NCBI GenBank assembly: GCA_020847975.1
Contig: JADLBD010000073.1
Span: 1 to 41,138, forward strand
Source of the DNA: Bryobacterales bacterium
GTDB lineage: Bacteria; Acidobacteriota; Terriglobia; Bryobacterales; Bryobacteraceae
Reading direction: 5' to 3'
Length of the DNA stretch: 41,138 nt
Shown here: positions 32,857 through 41,138 of the stretch, in pieces
Layout of the letters: each line of letters opens with the position of its first letter
Position numbering within the stretch: position 1 is the first letter of the stretch
Notes under the pieces: model-generated
What the model was told of the DNA's origin: nothing
What the model saw: only the letters and a program-made list of their open reading frames with translations
Database searches by the model: none
Made by a program: the position numbers and the translations under genes

Positions 32857-34035
32857 TCAGCTCCCCACAACCGCGGCCAGAATCCGCTGGACCATTCCGT
32901 CCATGGCCTTGCCACCCTCGTGCCAGCGCCACACCAGCACAATGTCGTGCACGGGATCGATCCAGACGATGTTCCCTCCATTGCCGACGGCGGCGAAGCT
33001 CGATGCCGGACCGCTCGGCCATTGTTTACGTTTCGTGTTCAACCACCAGAGATAACCATAGTCCGGACCGTGCGCCGAGGGCGTTGTGGCTTCCCGAATC
33101 CATTTGTGCGAAACCAGTTGGCGGCCCTTCCAGTTGCCCTTGTTCAGAAACAGCAGGCCGAACCGCGCCAGGTCTTGCGAATGGATCCACAGCCCGCCGC
33201 CCCAGCGCGTGCCGCCGCTCACTGATTCCACGCGCCTCCCGTTGATCTCCACGGCCGACTTCGCGCCATAGCCCTTCCACCGCCAATCCGGGGAGGCGCC
33301 GATCGGGCCCATGATGCTTTCTTTCAGTACTTCCGGCAGTCCTTTTCCGAACACGCGGGCGAGCGAGAGCGCGAGCCGGTTGATGCGCACATCGTTGTAC
33401 TCGTAATAGGTTCCGGGATCATGGATTTTCCGCGGTTCCCTCTTGCCGGCGCCGAACTCCTCCGCGCCAAGGAAGTTCGCGTTCTTTCCCCACATCTCGC
33501 CTTCCCACTCGCTTTCCTGTTGCAGGTGATTCTTCCAGGTGATCCTGGCGTTATGCGGGGAGACGTATCCGCCATCGTGGACATAGTCGCCAACACGATC
33601 ATTCGCGCCGCGGATCAGCCCTTTGTCGAACGCAACGGCGGCCGTGGTGGACAGGAAGCTCTTGGCCGCGCTATAGGCCGGGTCGATGGCTTTCGTATCG
33701 CCGAACTCCGCCACAATGTAGCCGTGGCGCAGAATGATGCCGTTGGTGTGCGCGCGCCGGGCGGGAATGTCGCCCAGAACCTTACCAAAGACGCGCACCT
33801 GGTCTTTTTCGAAATCCCACTTGGATTCGTGCGACTGAGCCCACTCGACGGCTTCCTTCAGTTTGACGGCATCCATTCCTACTTCGGCGGGAGCTTTGTG
33901 TTCCCAGGCTCCGGCAGGAGGGAAGTAAGCGGGGCGCTTCGACGGCGCGGACTGGCCGGTTAGCCCGGCAGCGCACCATGCCGCCAGCAGCGGCAGCGCC
34001 AGCACTTTGGCGCGGCGGGAACGGTTGGCTTTCAT
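32857..34035 (-). CDS. Exported serine hydrolase of the class C beta-lactamase fold
   Basis: ATG 34035 gives a signal peptide (MKANRSRRAKVLALPLLAAW and a following Ala/Gly stretch, ending near QSAPS). The 392-residue protein shows the catalytic SxxK motif in DPAYSAAKSFLST, a Tyr motif in YYEYNDVRINRLALSLARVF, and a C-terminal GNGGNIVWIDPVHDIVLVWR in place of the KTG box. This is the pattern of beta-lactamase-family serine hydrolases and esterases. It starts back to back with the SDR remnant and lies upstream of the metallo-hydrolase on the same strand. Substrate cannot be read from sequence. Confidence 0.88.
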   Translation of the reverse strand: MKANRSRRAKVLALPLLAAWCAAGLTGQSAPSKRPAYFPPAGAWEHKAPAEVGMDAVKLKEAVEWAQSHESKWDFEKDQVRVFGKVLGDIPARRAHTNGIILRHGYIVAEFGDTKAIDPAYSAAKSFLSTTAAVAFDKGLIRGANDRVGDYVHDGGYVSPHNARITWKNHLQQESEWEGEMWGKNANFLGAEEFGAGKREPRKIHDPGTYYEYNDVRINRLALSLARVFGKGLPEVLKESIMGPIGASPDWRWKGYGAKSAVEINGRRVESVSGGTRWGGGLWIHSQDLARFGLLFLNKGNWKGRQLVSHKWIREATTPSAHGPDYGYLWWLNTKRKQWPSGPASSFAAVGNGGNIVWIDPVHDIVLVWRWHEGGKAMDGMVQRILAAVVGS

Positions 34036-34108
34036 GGGAGAATAGTTTGTCACAAATTTCCTCGCAGCAAGGTCAGGAGGGCCAGGCTTCGGCCCGTATA
34101 CTGATCTC

Positions 34109-34300
34109 ATGAAGCTGGAAGGAAAGATCGCAATCGTGGCCGGTGGGAGCCGGGGCGCGGGGCGGGGAATCGCTGTGGCGCTTGGCGAGCAGGGGGCGAC
34201 GGGCAGTTGCTCTGGGTGTCCGATCTGGCGGAAGCATACGGGTTCCCTGATGTGGATGGCCGGCAAATTCTACGGTTTGATCCGGCGGCTCCGCCGCGGG
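34109..34300 (+). pseudogene. Short-chain dehydrogenase (SDR) remnant with the middle deleted
   Basis: MKLEGKIAIVAGGSRGAGRG followed by IAVALGEQGAT is the start of an SDR gene, with the TGxxxGxG-type NAD(P) motif (here AGGSRGAGRG). After base 34198 another frame reads LLWVSDLAEAYGFPDVDGRQ followed by ILRFDP, the typical SDR C-terminus. More than 200 central residues with the catalytic Ser-Tyr-Lys are missing and the join is out of frame. The end after 34300 is not recognisable as SDR. Confidence 0.8.
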
Positions 34301-34427
34301 AATATCCTTGTCAGGAAGACCGAGGGCTTCGGCGACCCGTTGACCGTATTCCGGGCCGGAGGCAAGGTGATGCGGGCTTTCACCACGTGGCTGCCCGAGC
34401 AGAGCAGGCGCGCTCTGGTTCAGTATC
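34301..34427. other. Spacer between the SDR remnant and the SMP-30 gene
   Basis: The 127 bases contain no supported gene. They should hold the promoter of the SMP-30 operon, but no convincing -35/-10 pair was seen. Confidence 0.3.
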
Positions 34428-35300
34428 ATGTTAGCAATGGGTTTTCTTTGTCTATTCTTACTAATCCCGTTGCTCCCCGCGCAGGATTTTTCAGATATTC
34501 ATATCGAGAGGGTGGCGGCGGGCAACCGATTCACCGAGGGCCCCGTGTGGTCGCGCGAAGGCTATCTCATCTTCAGCGACGTGCCGAACAATCGCATGAA
34601 CAAGTTCGTTCCGGGCCAGGGCGTGGCCAGCTTCCGGGTGAACACCAACGGGGCGAACGGAAACGCGTTTGATGCGCAGGGGCGGCTCTATTCCTGCGAA
34701 AGCCGCACACGCCGCGTGGTGCGGACCAGGAAGGACGGCACGCTCGAGGTGATCGCCGAGAAGTTCGAGGGGAAGCGCTTGAACGCTCCGAACGACATCG
34801 TGGTCCGCAAGGATGGCCACGTCTGGTTCACGGACCCGGCTTTCGGCGAACAGGCGGACCATCGCGAACTGGATTTCCATGGAATTTTTCATATCACCCC
34901 GAAGGGGGAATTAGAGCTGGCGGCGAAGGCGAAAGGGCGTCCGAACGGAATCGCGCTATCGCCCAACGGCCGCATACTCTATGTCTCGAACTCCGATGAG
35001 CGCAGCGTCTACGCCTACGATGTGGACGGGCGCGGGCGCGCCTCCAACGAACGCGTGCTGATTACAAAGACCGATGGTCCGCCGGACGGGCTCCGCGTGG
35101 ATGAGAAGGGCAACCTCTATGTCACCTGTAACGAACTGTCCATCTACTCCCCGGAAGGCAAGCTGATCCACAAGATCCAATTTCCGGAGCAGCCGCGAAA
35201 TTGCGCGTTCGGCGACCCGGACTTCGAGACGCTCTACGTGACGGCCATGACATCCGTATACCGGGTGAGGATGCCGGTGAAAGGCGCGGTGCAATACTAG
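34428..35300 (+). CDS. Exported SMP-30/gluconolactonase-type protein
   Basis: The 290-residue protein has a signal peptide (MLAMGFLCLFLLIPLLPAQD) and a six-bladed propeller of the SMP-30/LRE family: FTEGPVWSREGYLIFSDVPN with the metal-binding Glu, LNAPNDIVVRKDGHVWFTDP with Asn and Asp ligands, RPNGIALSPNGRILYVSNSD and GPPDGLRVDEKGNLYVTCNE. The metal ligands expected for lactonases are present. Starts at 34428 or 34437 both give a signal peptide. The gene is followed by the Nudix gene with a 1-base overlap (TAGTG). Confidence 0.9.
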   Translation: MLAMGFLCLFLLIPLLPAQDFSDIHIERVAAGNRFTEGPVWSREGYLIFSDVPNNRMNKFVPGQGVASFRVNTNGANGNAFDAQGRLYSCESRTRRVVRTRKDGTLEVIAEKFEGKRLNAPNDIVVRKDGHVWFTDPAFGEQADHRELDFHGIFHITPKGELELAAKAKGRPNGIALSPNGRILYVSNSDERSVYAYDVDGRGRASNERVLITKTDGPPDGLRVDEKGNLYVTCNELSIYSPEGKLIHKIQFPEQPRNCAFGDPDFETLYVTAMTSVYRVRMPVKGAVQY

Positions 35301-35779
35301 TGGCTCGCGACGACCGCAGATATCCCAAACGCCCGGTGCTCGGCGTGGGCGCGCTTGTATTCCGGCAGAACAAGATCCTGCTGGTGGAGCGCGGCAAGGA
35401 GCCGTTGAAAGGATGGTGGTCGCTCCCCGGAGGAGTGCTCGAGACAGGGGAGCGCATTGAAGAAGGGATCCGGCGCGAGGTGCAGGAAGAGACCGGACTC
35501 GAGGTAAAGCCGGTATCGCTGGCCACCATCTTCGAGCGCATCATTCACGACGACAAAGGGCGTGCGCAATACCACTACGTCCTCATCGACTACATCTGCC
35601 GCATCCTTGGCGGCACGCCGGCGGCGGCCAGCGACGTCAGCGCGCTGGCCTGGGTAGGGGAAAAAGATCTACGGGATTACCGGCTTACGGAGGGCACCCT
35701 TCCCGTGATCGAGGCCGCCTTCGCCACCCGCCGCGCCGCGAAACTCCAGCCGCGGCCCGCAAAGAGAATTCGCACATGA
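35300..35779 (+). CDS. Nudix hydrolase
   Basis: GTG at 35300, overlapping the previous TAG by one base, gives a compact 159-residue protein. The frame is open further upstream, but that part lies inside the SMP-30 gene. The Nudix box is complete: GGVLETGERIEEGIRREVQE followed by ETGLEV. The start region RPVLGVGALVFRQNKILLVE and the trailing YHYVLIDYICRIL fit ADP-ribose or NADH pyrophosphatase-like Nudix proteins. The exact substrate cannot be told. Its stop overlaps the mutS2 start (ATGA). Confidence 0.92.
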   Translation: MARDDRRYPKRPVLGVGALVFRQNKILLVERGKEPLKGWWSLPGGVLETGERIEEGIRREVQEETGLEVKPVSLATIFERIIHDDKGRAQYHYVLIDYICRILGGTPAAASDVSALAWVGEKDLRDYRLTEGTLPVIEAAFATRRAAKLQPRPAKRIRT

Positions 35780-38205
35780 TCAACTCGAGCGCGGACCTGT
35801 TGGAATTTGAAACGCTCCGCCAATTGATTGGGCGTTTCATCGGCAGCCCGCTGGGCCGGGCGGAACTCGACAAGGTGCGGCCGCACACGGACCGCCGCGC
35901 ACTCGAGGAGGCGCACGCGGTAAACGCCGAAGCCATCGAGTATCTGAAGAGCGCGAGCAAGCCGCAGACTGCGGGACGCGGCGCCGCTCTGCGCCTGCGG
36001 TTCACGGACATTCCCGACATTTGGCAGGCGGCGCAGAAGCTAAGGATCGAAGGCGCGGTGCTCGAGGGCAAGGAGATCTTCGAACTCCTGAGCCTGCTTG
36101 ACCGGGCTTGCGATATCCGGATGATCCTGCTGGCCGTGGAGGAGCGCTTCCCGCTGCTGGCCAGGCAGGCGGCGGGCATTGGAGGGGAGTTGCGCGGCGT
36201 GCTCCACGATCTGGCGAACCGCATCCTGCCTGATGGCTCCGTGGCCGACCACGCGAGCGTGGCGCTGAACCGCATCCGCAAGGGGGTCGAGCGGCAGAAG
36301 CGAATGATTCAGGAGTCGCTCGAGCGGTTTCTCAAAGCGCACCGCGCGGACGGAGTCCTGCAGGAGGAGTTCGTCACGCTGCGCAATGACCGCTTTGTGG
36401 TGCCCGTGGTTTCCGGGTTGCAAGGGCGCGTGAACGGAGTGATTCACGGCTCGAGCGGCAGCGGCCATACGCTGTTTGTCGAGCCGTTTGAAACCATCGA
36501 ACTCAACAACGAACTGGTGCGCCTCGCCGAAGAGGAATTGCGGGAAGTATTCCGCATCCTGCGCGAGATGACGGACCGGCTGCGGGCGCACGCGCCTTCC
36601 ATCGGCGCGTCTCTTCAGGCGATTGGCGGACTCGACCTGGTGTTCGCCAAGGCCAACTTTGCCCTGGAATTCGATTGCGTCATTCCGCGGTTCAGCGATC
36701 CCGAAAGCCCGAGGCTGCGGCTCGAGGGTGCGCGGCATCCGCTGCTCGAGGACGTGCTGCGGCGGCAGCAGAAGCCGATCATCCCGATCACGTTCGAACT
36801 CGAGTCCGGCAGCCGGACGCTGCTGCTCAGCGGGCCGAATACGGGCGGCAAGACGGTTTCTCTGAAGACCACGGGCTTGCTTGCGCTGATGGCGCAGGCG
36901 GGGTTTCCGGTGCCGGCGCGCGAGGCGGTGTTTCCGGTGTTCGACCAGGTGCTGGCGGATCTCGGGGACAACCAGTCGATTGCCGAAAGCCTGTCGAGTT
37001 TCTCTTCGCACATCCGGCGCGTGAGGGAAATCCTCACCATTGTGACCGCGGATTCGCTGGTGCTGCTGGACGAGTTGGGGCGCGCCACGGATCCGGAAGA
37101 AGGGGGCGCGCTCGGAGTGGCGATTCTCGACAACCTGCGCTCCTGGAAGGCGTTCACGCTGGTTTCCACGCACCTTATGGCGCTGAAGGTGTACGGTGGC
37201 AGCCGCCCGGGGGTCCTGAACGGCTCGATGGGCTTCGATCACGACACACTCGAGCCGACGTATCAACTGCGCGTCGGCGCGCCCGGGGAATCGGCCGGGC
37301 TCGCTATCGCCGGCCGGCTAGGAATGCCGCCGGACCTGATTGAACGGGCGCGCGCCGCAATGACCACCCGCGAGCGCGAACTCGCCGATTTCCTGGAGCA
37401 ATTGCAGGACAAGACAAGCGAACTTGCCGAGGAGAAACGGAAGATCGAGGAGCAGCGGGCAGCGCTTGCCGCGCGCGAGAAGGCAGTGGCGCGGGAATGG
37501 GAGCAGAAGGAATCGGCCAAGCTCAAGGAATTGGAGCGCCGCTGTGAACTGCTGATGAAGAATTTCGAAGAGCAGTCGCGGCAGACGATTGAAGGCATCC
37601 TGCAAGGCGCGCAGAACCGCAAGGCATCTGAACAGGCGCTGCGAAAAGTGGCGAAGACCGCGCGCGAGTTTCGCGAGGAGGTCCGCGCCACGGTGCTGTC
37701 CACTTCAGATGAGGCGCGGCAGGGTGTGATCCCGCGCTTGCGGATCGAAGAGGGCGCCCGGGTGCGCCTGACGAACGTGCGCGAGCCGGCGTTGGTGAAG
37801 CGGAAGCTTGGGCCGGACCGGCTGGAAGTGCAGGCGGGCTTTGTGAAGCTACAGGTTTCCATTGACGATGTGCTCGAAGTGCTGCCGGAGGGGGGTGGCG
37901 GCGGCAAGCTGCCTTCGAACGTCACCTTCCAACCCGCCGGACCTCGATGGGACACGTCCTACCGGGAATTGAACCTCATCGGAAAGCACGTGGAAGAGGC
38001 GATGGAGGAGTTGGACAAGTTCCTCGATCAGGCGGTGATGGCGGAAGTGATGCGCATTCGCGTGGTACACGGGCACGGGATGGGAATTCTGAAGAAGGCC
38101 GTGGCCGAGGCGCTGGCGCGCAGCCCGCACGTGGCGAAGTTTTATGCCGCTTCGCCGAGCGAGGGCGGCACGGGGGCTACGGTTGCGGAGTTGAAGGAGA
38201 GTTGA
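35776..38205 (+). CDS. mutS2: MutS2 family protein with Smr domain
   Basis: MutS2 proteins act in recombination control and in ribosome collision rescue, not in mismatch repair. The 809-residue protein has the MutS core (about 1-330), Walker A LLLSGPNTGGKTVSLKT near 350-366, Walker B SLVLLDELGRATDPEEG near 424-440, and a coiled coil rich in Glu and Lys (about 520-660). A KOW-like segment follows (EEGARVRLTNVREPALVKRK), and a C-terminal Smr domain (about 731-806) with VVHGHGMGILK. In the Smr motif the usual LDLHG/LDLRG reads LNLIG, so the Asp is Asn. The last 29 bases overlap arsC on the other strand. Confidence 0.94.
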   Translation: MINSSADLLEFETLRQLIGRFIGSPLGRAELDKVRPHTDRRALEEAHAVNAEAIEYLKSASKPQTAGRGAALRLRFTDIPDIWQAAQKLRIEGAVLEGKEIFELLSLLDRACDIRMILLAVEERFPLLARQAAGIGGELRGVLHDLANRILPDGSVADHASVALNRIRKGVERQKRMIQESLERFLKAHRADGVLQEEFVTLRNDRFVVPVVSGLQGRVNGVIHGSSGSGHTLFVEPFETIELNNELVRLAEEELREVFRILREMTDRLRAHAPSIGASLQAIGGLDLVFAKANFALEFDCVIPRFSDPESPRLRLEGARHPLLEDVLRRQQKPIIPITFELESGSRTLLLSGPNTGGKTVSLKTTGLLALMAQAGFPVPAREAVFPVFDQVLADLGDNQSIAESLSSFSSHIRRVREILTIVTADSLVLLDELGRATDPEEGGALGVAILDNLRSWKAFTLVSTHLMALKVYGGSRPGVLNGSMGFDHDTLEPTYQLRVGAPGESAGLAIAGRLGMPPDLIERARAAMTTRERELADFLEQLQDKTSELAEEKRKIEEQRAALAAREKAVAREWEQKESAKLKELERRCELLMKNFEEQSRQTIEGILQGAQNRKASEQALRKVAKTAREFREEVRATVLSTSDEARQGVIPRLRIEEGARVRLTNVREPALVKRKLGPDRLEVQAGFVKLQVSIDDVLEVLPEGGGGGKLPSNVTFQPAGPRWDTSYRELNLIGKHVEEAMEELDKFLDQAVMAEVMRIRVVHGHGMGILKKAVAEALARSPHVAKFYAASPSEGGTGATVAELKES

Positions 38206-38599
38206 AGAAGGCCTTCACTCTTTCGTGAATCTGATCGCGGATGCGTCGAAACGAGGCCAACCGCTGCTCTTCCGTACCCTCGACGGCAGCCGGGTCTTCG
38301 AAACTCCAGTGGATGTGTTGCGTACCTGGGAATACGGGGCAGTTGTCGCGGGCGGTGTCGCACACGGTCACCACGTAGTCGAAGGTTTGGCCCTCGAACT
38401 CCCGCACAGACTTCGAGCGCTGTCCGGAGATGTCGATTCCGAGTTCCCTCATGACGGCAATCGCCTCGGGGCGGACGTGGCTCGGCCGGGTACCGGCGCT
38501 CGAGACCTCGCAGCCTCCCCCGCCTTCGTGGCGGAACAGGCCTTCGCCCATCTGGCTTCGAGCCGAATTGCCGGAACAGAGAACGAGAATTCTTTTCAT
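38177..38599 (-). CDS. arsC: Arsenate reductase, thioredoxin-coupled (LMW-PTP fold)
   Basis: The enzyme reduces arsenate to arsenite, which Acr3 then exports. ATG 38599 begins the real protein (MKRILVLCSGNSARSQ). The 140-residue sequence has the phosphate loop Cys8-SGNSA-Arg14 and the redox cysteines Cys80 and Cys87 in VTVCDTARDNCP. This is the same three-cysteine pattern as Bacillus ArsC (10, 82, 89). It lies 10 bases after acr3 and its end overlaps the convergent mutS2 gene by 29 bases. Confidence 0.95.
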   Translation of the reverse strand: MKRILVLCSGNSARSQMGEGLFRHEGGGGCEVSSAGTRPSHVRPEAIAVMRELGIDISGQRSKSVREFEGQTFDYVVTVCDTARDNCPVFPGTQHIHWSFEDPAAVEGTEEQRLASFRRIRDQIHERVKAFFNSPSTPQP

Positions 38600-38609
38600 C
38601 GGGTCCCTT

Positions 38610-39695
38610 TCAGGCGTGCTGCGGCCGGCAGGTCTCGATGCTGGCAAACACGCCGCCGAACCACTTGCGGTTGATCCGGAGTGCGACGTTCACGAGCGAA
38701 ATGAGGACCGGCACTTCCACCAGCGGACCAATCACCGCGGCGAACGCCGCGCCGTGGTGGATGCCGAATGTGGCGATGGCGACGGCTATGGCCAGTTCGA
38801 AGTTGTTTGACGACGCGGTGAAGGAGAGCGTGGCCGCCTCAGGATAGTTGGCGCCGATCTTCCGGCTCATCCAGAACGAGGCGAAGAACATCACGACGAA
38901 GTAGATGGTGAGCGGGATGGCGATACGCACCACGTCGAACGGGAGTTGCACGATCATCTCGCCCTTGAGGCTGAACATCACGACGATGGTGAAGAGAAGA
39001 GAGATCAGCGTGATGGGGCTGATCTTCGGCAGGAAGCGCCTCTTGTACCAATCGCGTCCTTTTGCCTTGAGCATCACGAAGCGCGTGAACATTCCGGCCA
39101 GGAATGGAATTCCGAGGTAGATGAATACACTGCGGGCGATCTCGGTCATGGAGATCTCCACCTCCACTGCCCGCAGGCCCAGCCAGCGGGGCATCGTGGC
39201 CAGAAAGAAATACGAGTAGACGGAGAAGAACAGCACCTGGAAGAGAGAATTGAAGGCGACCAAGCCGGCGGCGTACTCGCGATCGCCCCGGGCAAGGTCG
39301 TTCCAGACGATCACCATGGCGATGCAGCGGGCCAGTCCGATGAGGATGAGGCCGGTCATGTACTCGGGTTTGTCCCGCAGGAGCAGGACGGCGAGGGCGA
39401 ACATGAGGATGGGACCGATAACCCAGTTCTGGATGAGCGAGAGCAGCAGGACGCGGCGATGCTGGAACACGCGGCCCATCTCCTCATATTTCACCTTGGC
39501 GAGCGGAGGATACATCATGAGGATGAGGCCGATGGCGATGGGGATGGAGGTGGTTCCCGCGCTGAACCGGTTAAGGAACGGGACGACGCCAGGGAGCAGG
39601 TAACCGAGCGCCACGCCTGCTGCCATGGCGGTGAAGATCCAAAGCGTAAGATAGCGGTCAAGGAAGGAAAGGCGGGGACTGGTAGAAGGTATCAT
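38610..39695 (-). CDS. acr3: Arsenite efflux transporter Acr3
   Basis: This inner-membrane carrier of the BART superfamily has ten predicted spans. The 361-residue protein has the Acr3 hallmarks: [40 protein letters not shown] with the conserved Cys124 that binds arsenite, and [20 protein letters not shown] with the essential Glu in NNFELA. It stands between arsR and arsC, all on the minus strand. An operator-like repeat lies between arsR and the acr3 start, which suggests a second ArsR-controlled promoter. Confidence 0.95.
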   Translation of the reverse strand: MIPSTSPRLSFLDRYLTLWIFTAMAAGVALGYLLPGVVPFLNRFSAGTTSIPIAIGLILMMYPPLAKVKYEEMGRVFQHRRVLLLSLIQNWVIGPILMFALAVLLLRDKPEYMTGLILIGLARCIAMVIVWNDLARGDREYAAGLVAFNSLFQVLFFSVYSYFFLATMPRWLGLRAVEVEISMTEIARSVFIYLGIPFLAGMFTRFVMLKAKGRDWYKRRFLPKISPITLISLLFTIVVMFSLKGEMIVQLPFDVVRIAIPLTIYFVVMFFASFWMSRKIGANYPEAATLSFTASSNNFELAIAVAIATFGIHHGAAFAAVIGPLVEVPVLISLVNVALRINRKWFGGVFASIETCRPQHA

Positions 39696-39702
39696 ATTCG
39701 TA

Positions 39703-39720
39703 TATCGTCAAAAAACGATC
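39703..39720. promoter_or_regulatory. Second ArsR operator-like repeat, before acr3
   Basis: TATCGT and ACGATC are separated by a 6-base A-rich spacer and match the repeat upstream of arsR at five of six arm pairs. The site overlaps the arsR stop and lies just before the acr3 start. Position is given to about one base. Confidence 0.6.
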
Positions 39721-40063
39721 AAATGACAGCCATGAGAGCCTTCAGCTTGCGCAGCATATTCTGGTTGATGCAATACCCGACGCGGGGACCATCCTGGTTG
39801 CTGCGCACCAAGCCCGCCTCTTTGAGGATTCGCAGGTGCTCGGAAACCGTCGACTGCGCGAGCGGAATCTCATCCACAATCTCGCTGCAAACCGTTGCTT
39901 CTTTGCGAGATAGCATACGGACGATGCGGACACGCGCCGGATGTCCCAGCGCCTTGGCGAGTTTGGCGAGTTCGTCGTCGGCCTCCGGGGCCTCGAGAGC
40001 CTGCAAGGCAGAATCCGGGGCGGTCTCGGGGCAGCAAAGAATGGGCGGAAGGTTGGGCTCCAT
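39719..40063 (-). CDS. arsR: ArsR-family arsenic-responsive repressor
   Basis: The 114-residue winged-helix regulator has LAKLAKALGHPARVRIVRML, the recognition helix LAQSTVSEHLRILKEAGLV, and a wing with GPRVGYCIN. The usual CVC arsenite site is absent: the segment reads EATVCSEIV with a single Cys59. Other cysteines are Cys10-Cys11 near the N-terminus and Cys98 in the wing. These may form an alternative As(III) site, as in ArsR variants that bind with non-adjacent cysteines. The gene starts the arsR-acr3-arsC operon and is preceded by an operator-like inverted repeat. Confidence 0.92.
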   Translation of the reverse strand: MEPNLPPILCCPETAPDSALQALEAPEADDELAKLAKALGHPARVRIVRMLSRKEATVCSEIVDEIPLAQSTVSEHLRILKEAGLVRSNQDGPRVGYCINQNMLRKLKALMAVI

Positions 40064-40067
40064 AGCT

Positions 40068-40085
40068 TATCGTCGATTTACGATA
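40068..40085. promoter_or_regulatory. ArsR operator-like inverted repeat
   Basis: The perfect 6-base arms TATCGT (40068-40073) and ACGATA (40080-40085) are separated by 6 bases, directly upstream of the arsR start at 40063. Nearly the same repeat occurs before acr3. Confidence 0.7.
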
Positions 40086-40122
40086 GCGCAGAGCTACGCT
40101 CCGATCAAGCCGGTCAGCCCGG

Positions 40123-41138
40123 TCAGCCAGCCAACCGCGCCAGCGATTCTTCGTAGGGCGGGTAGGCTACGCCCTTCTCGGTGATGATAGCGGTGACGTA
40201 GCGGTTCGGCGTGACGTCAAAAGCAGGGTTAGCAACCGAAATCCCCTCCGGCGCTACCGGCACCCCAAACATGTGGGTGACTTCGGCCGAAGGTCGCTGT
40301 TCGATCGGAATCTGGTCGCCGTCCGTCAGCGTCAGGTCGAGCGTGGAGATGGGAGCCGCCACATAGAACGGAACTCCATTCTCCTTCGCCAGCACGGCGA
40401 CGGAGTAGGTGCCGATTTTGTTGGCCACGTCGCCGTTACGGGCGATGCGGTCCGCGCCGACGACCACGCAGCCGATCTCGCCGCGGCGCAGAAAATAGCC
40501 GGCCATATTATCGGTGATGAGCGTGGTTTCGATGCCATCCTGCTGCAACTCCCAGGCTGTCAGGCGGGCTCCCTGGAGGAACGGCCGGGTTTCGTCGGCG
40601 TAGACGGCGATCTTCTTGCCCGCTTCGACGGCCGCGCGCACCACCCCCAGCGCGGTGCCGTATCCGGCGGTTGCCAGGGCTCCGGCATTGCAGTGTGTGA
40701 GCACGCGCCTGCCGTCGGGCACGAGCGGCGCGCCGTTGGCTCCGATCGAGCGGTTGATGGCGATGTCTTCCCTGTACACATGCACGGCCTCGTCAATGAG
40801 GCGGGCGCGAATCTCGTTCAACGAATGCCCGCGAAGGCTGTGCGCCAGCCGCTTCATGCGGCCGATGGCCCAAAACAGGTTGACGGCGGTGGGGCGCGTG
40901 GCGGCGAGGGCGCCGCATACCCGCTCCAGATGGGCGTCAAAATCCCCTTCATCGCTGCCGAGCATCCCCAATGCCACGCCCATGGCGGCGGCGACGCCAA
41001 TCGCCGGAGCACCCCGGATGACCATGCTCCGGATGGCTTCCGCGACTTCCTCATATGTCTTGCAGGTGACGTAAACCGTTTCCCGAGGCAGGCGAGTCTG
41101 ATCAATCATCACCACGCCGTCGGCTGTCCATTCAATCG
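40123..41138 (-). CDS. mtnA: S-methyl-5-thioribose-1-phosphate isomerase MtnA (5' end outside the window)
   Basis: MtnA converts methylthioribose-1-phosphate to methylthioribulose-1-phosphate in the methionine salvage pathway. The first visible residues ([17 protein letters not shown]) match positions just after the start of known MtnA proteins, so only a few codons are missing beyond 41138. An internal ATG at 41115 is not the real start. Motifs include [35 protein letters not shown] with the catalytic Cys, and [19 protein letters not shown] with the catalytic Asp. The C-terminal [18 protein letters not shown] is typical. It is followed by the arsenic operon on the same strand, with an operator between. 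Confidence 0.95.
   Translation of the reverse strand, partial: IEWTADGVVMIDQTRLPRETVYVTCKTYEEVAEAIRSMVIRGAPAIGVAAAMGVALGMLGSDEGDFDAHLERVCGALAATRPTAVNLFWAIGRMKRLAHSLRGHSLNEIRARLIDEAVHVYREDIAINRSIGANGAPLVPDGRRVLTHCNAGALATAGYGTALGVVRAAVEAGKKIAVYADETRPFLQGARLTAWELQQDGIETTLITDNMAGYFLRRGEIGCVVVGADRIARNGDVANKIGTYSVAVLAKENGVPFYVAAPISTLDLTLTDGDQIPIEQRPSAEVTHMFGVPVAPEGISVANPAFDVTPNRYVTAIITEKGVAYPPYEESLARLAG

Noticed and set aside
31589..33055. 488-codon open frame on the plus strand opposite the sensor kinase and metallo-hydrolase.
   Set aside because: It covers parts of two clear minus-strand genes and has no recognisable domain.
34109..34672. The 187-codon open frame taken as one intact protein.
   Set aside because: Only the first 31 codons have SDR identity; the rest overlaps a different frame with the SDR end and then the SMP-30 gene.
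36040..37266. 408-codon open frame on the minus strand inside mutS2.
   Set aside because: Arg/His/Gln-rich shadow of the MutS2 ATPase region.
38946..40184. 412-codon open frame on the plus strand opposite acr3 and arsR.
   Set aside because: It is antisense to two well-defined arsenic genes and crosses their operators.

Overview
The window looks like chromosomal DNA from a GC-rich Acidobacteriota, most likely of the Solibacter/Bryobacter type. This is inferred from gene content and protein style: a PilMNO-type assembly cluster with a Pro/Gly-rich pseudopilin, a DUF2157 plus GDYXXLXY pair, a TPR-CHAT lipoprotein beside a zinc-finger membrane protein, and a MutS-like membrane ATPase. No rRNA or tRNA gene and no CRISPR array was seen. 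Genes are tightly packed and many neighbours share 4-base ATGA or GTGA start/stop overlaps.

Layout. 1-604: a GxxExxY-family gene broken by an in-frame amber codon. 654-7279 (+): a type IV pilus/type II secretion assembly operon (PilB/GspE ATPase, PilM, PilN, PilO, a PilP-like protein, and a pseudopilin-like protein with GYNPQT hexapeptide repeats). No secretin or prepilin peptidase is present. 7276-14345 (-): a seven-gene drug-efflux operon, tetR-tolC-hlyD-ABC-ABC-permease-permease, resembling E. coli cecR-ybhGFSR but with the ATPase split in two and a TolC added. A 10-bp-arm palindrome just before tetR is the probable operator. 14417-16017 (+): a DUF2157 and GDYXXLXY membrane pair. 16199-20088 (+): a three-gene module made of a zf-HC2 anti-sigma-like membrane protein, an unknown protein, and a lipoprotein TPR-CHAT protease-like protein. 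This is the most interesting candidate system here.

20201-21016: an intact Phd/YefM-type antitoxin next to a VapC (PIN) gene broken by an internal deletion, followed by a C-terminal remnant of an ADP-ribosylglycohydrolase. 21055-22898 (-): a dGTPase-like HD hydrolase and a YfgM-like TPR protein. 23022-24262 (-): two nearly identical orphan hcp genes (type VI secretion tube protein), each followed by a hairpin. 24530-26824 (-): a membrane-bound MutS-like ATPase and hypoxanthine phosphoribosyltransferase. 26871-28212: an exported coiled-coil protein with a possible zinc-peptidase tail, divergent from rsfS. 28228-29326 (-): a TIGR04255 gene and its small partner, the partner shortened by an internal deletion. 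29388-31984 (-): a LytTR response regulator and LytS-like kinase. 31988-34035 (-): a metallo-beta-lactamase-fold hydrolase and an exported class-C beta-lactamase-fold hydrolase. 34109-34300: a deleted SDR gene. 34428-38205 (+): SMP-30 lactonase, Nudix hydrolase and MutS2. 38177-40063 (-): an arsenic operon arsR-acr3-arsC with two matching operator-like inverted repeats. 40123-41138 (-): mtnA, cut by the window edge.

A recurring theme is gene decay by internal deletion: vapC, the SDR gene, the TIGR04255 partner and probably the ADP-ribosylglycohydrolase each keep recognisable pieces of both ends, or the 3' end, with the middle missing. Together with the amber-stopped GxxExxY gene, this marks the short spaces between housekeeping operons as a graveyard of accessory genes.
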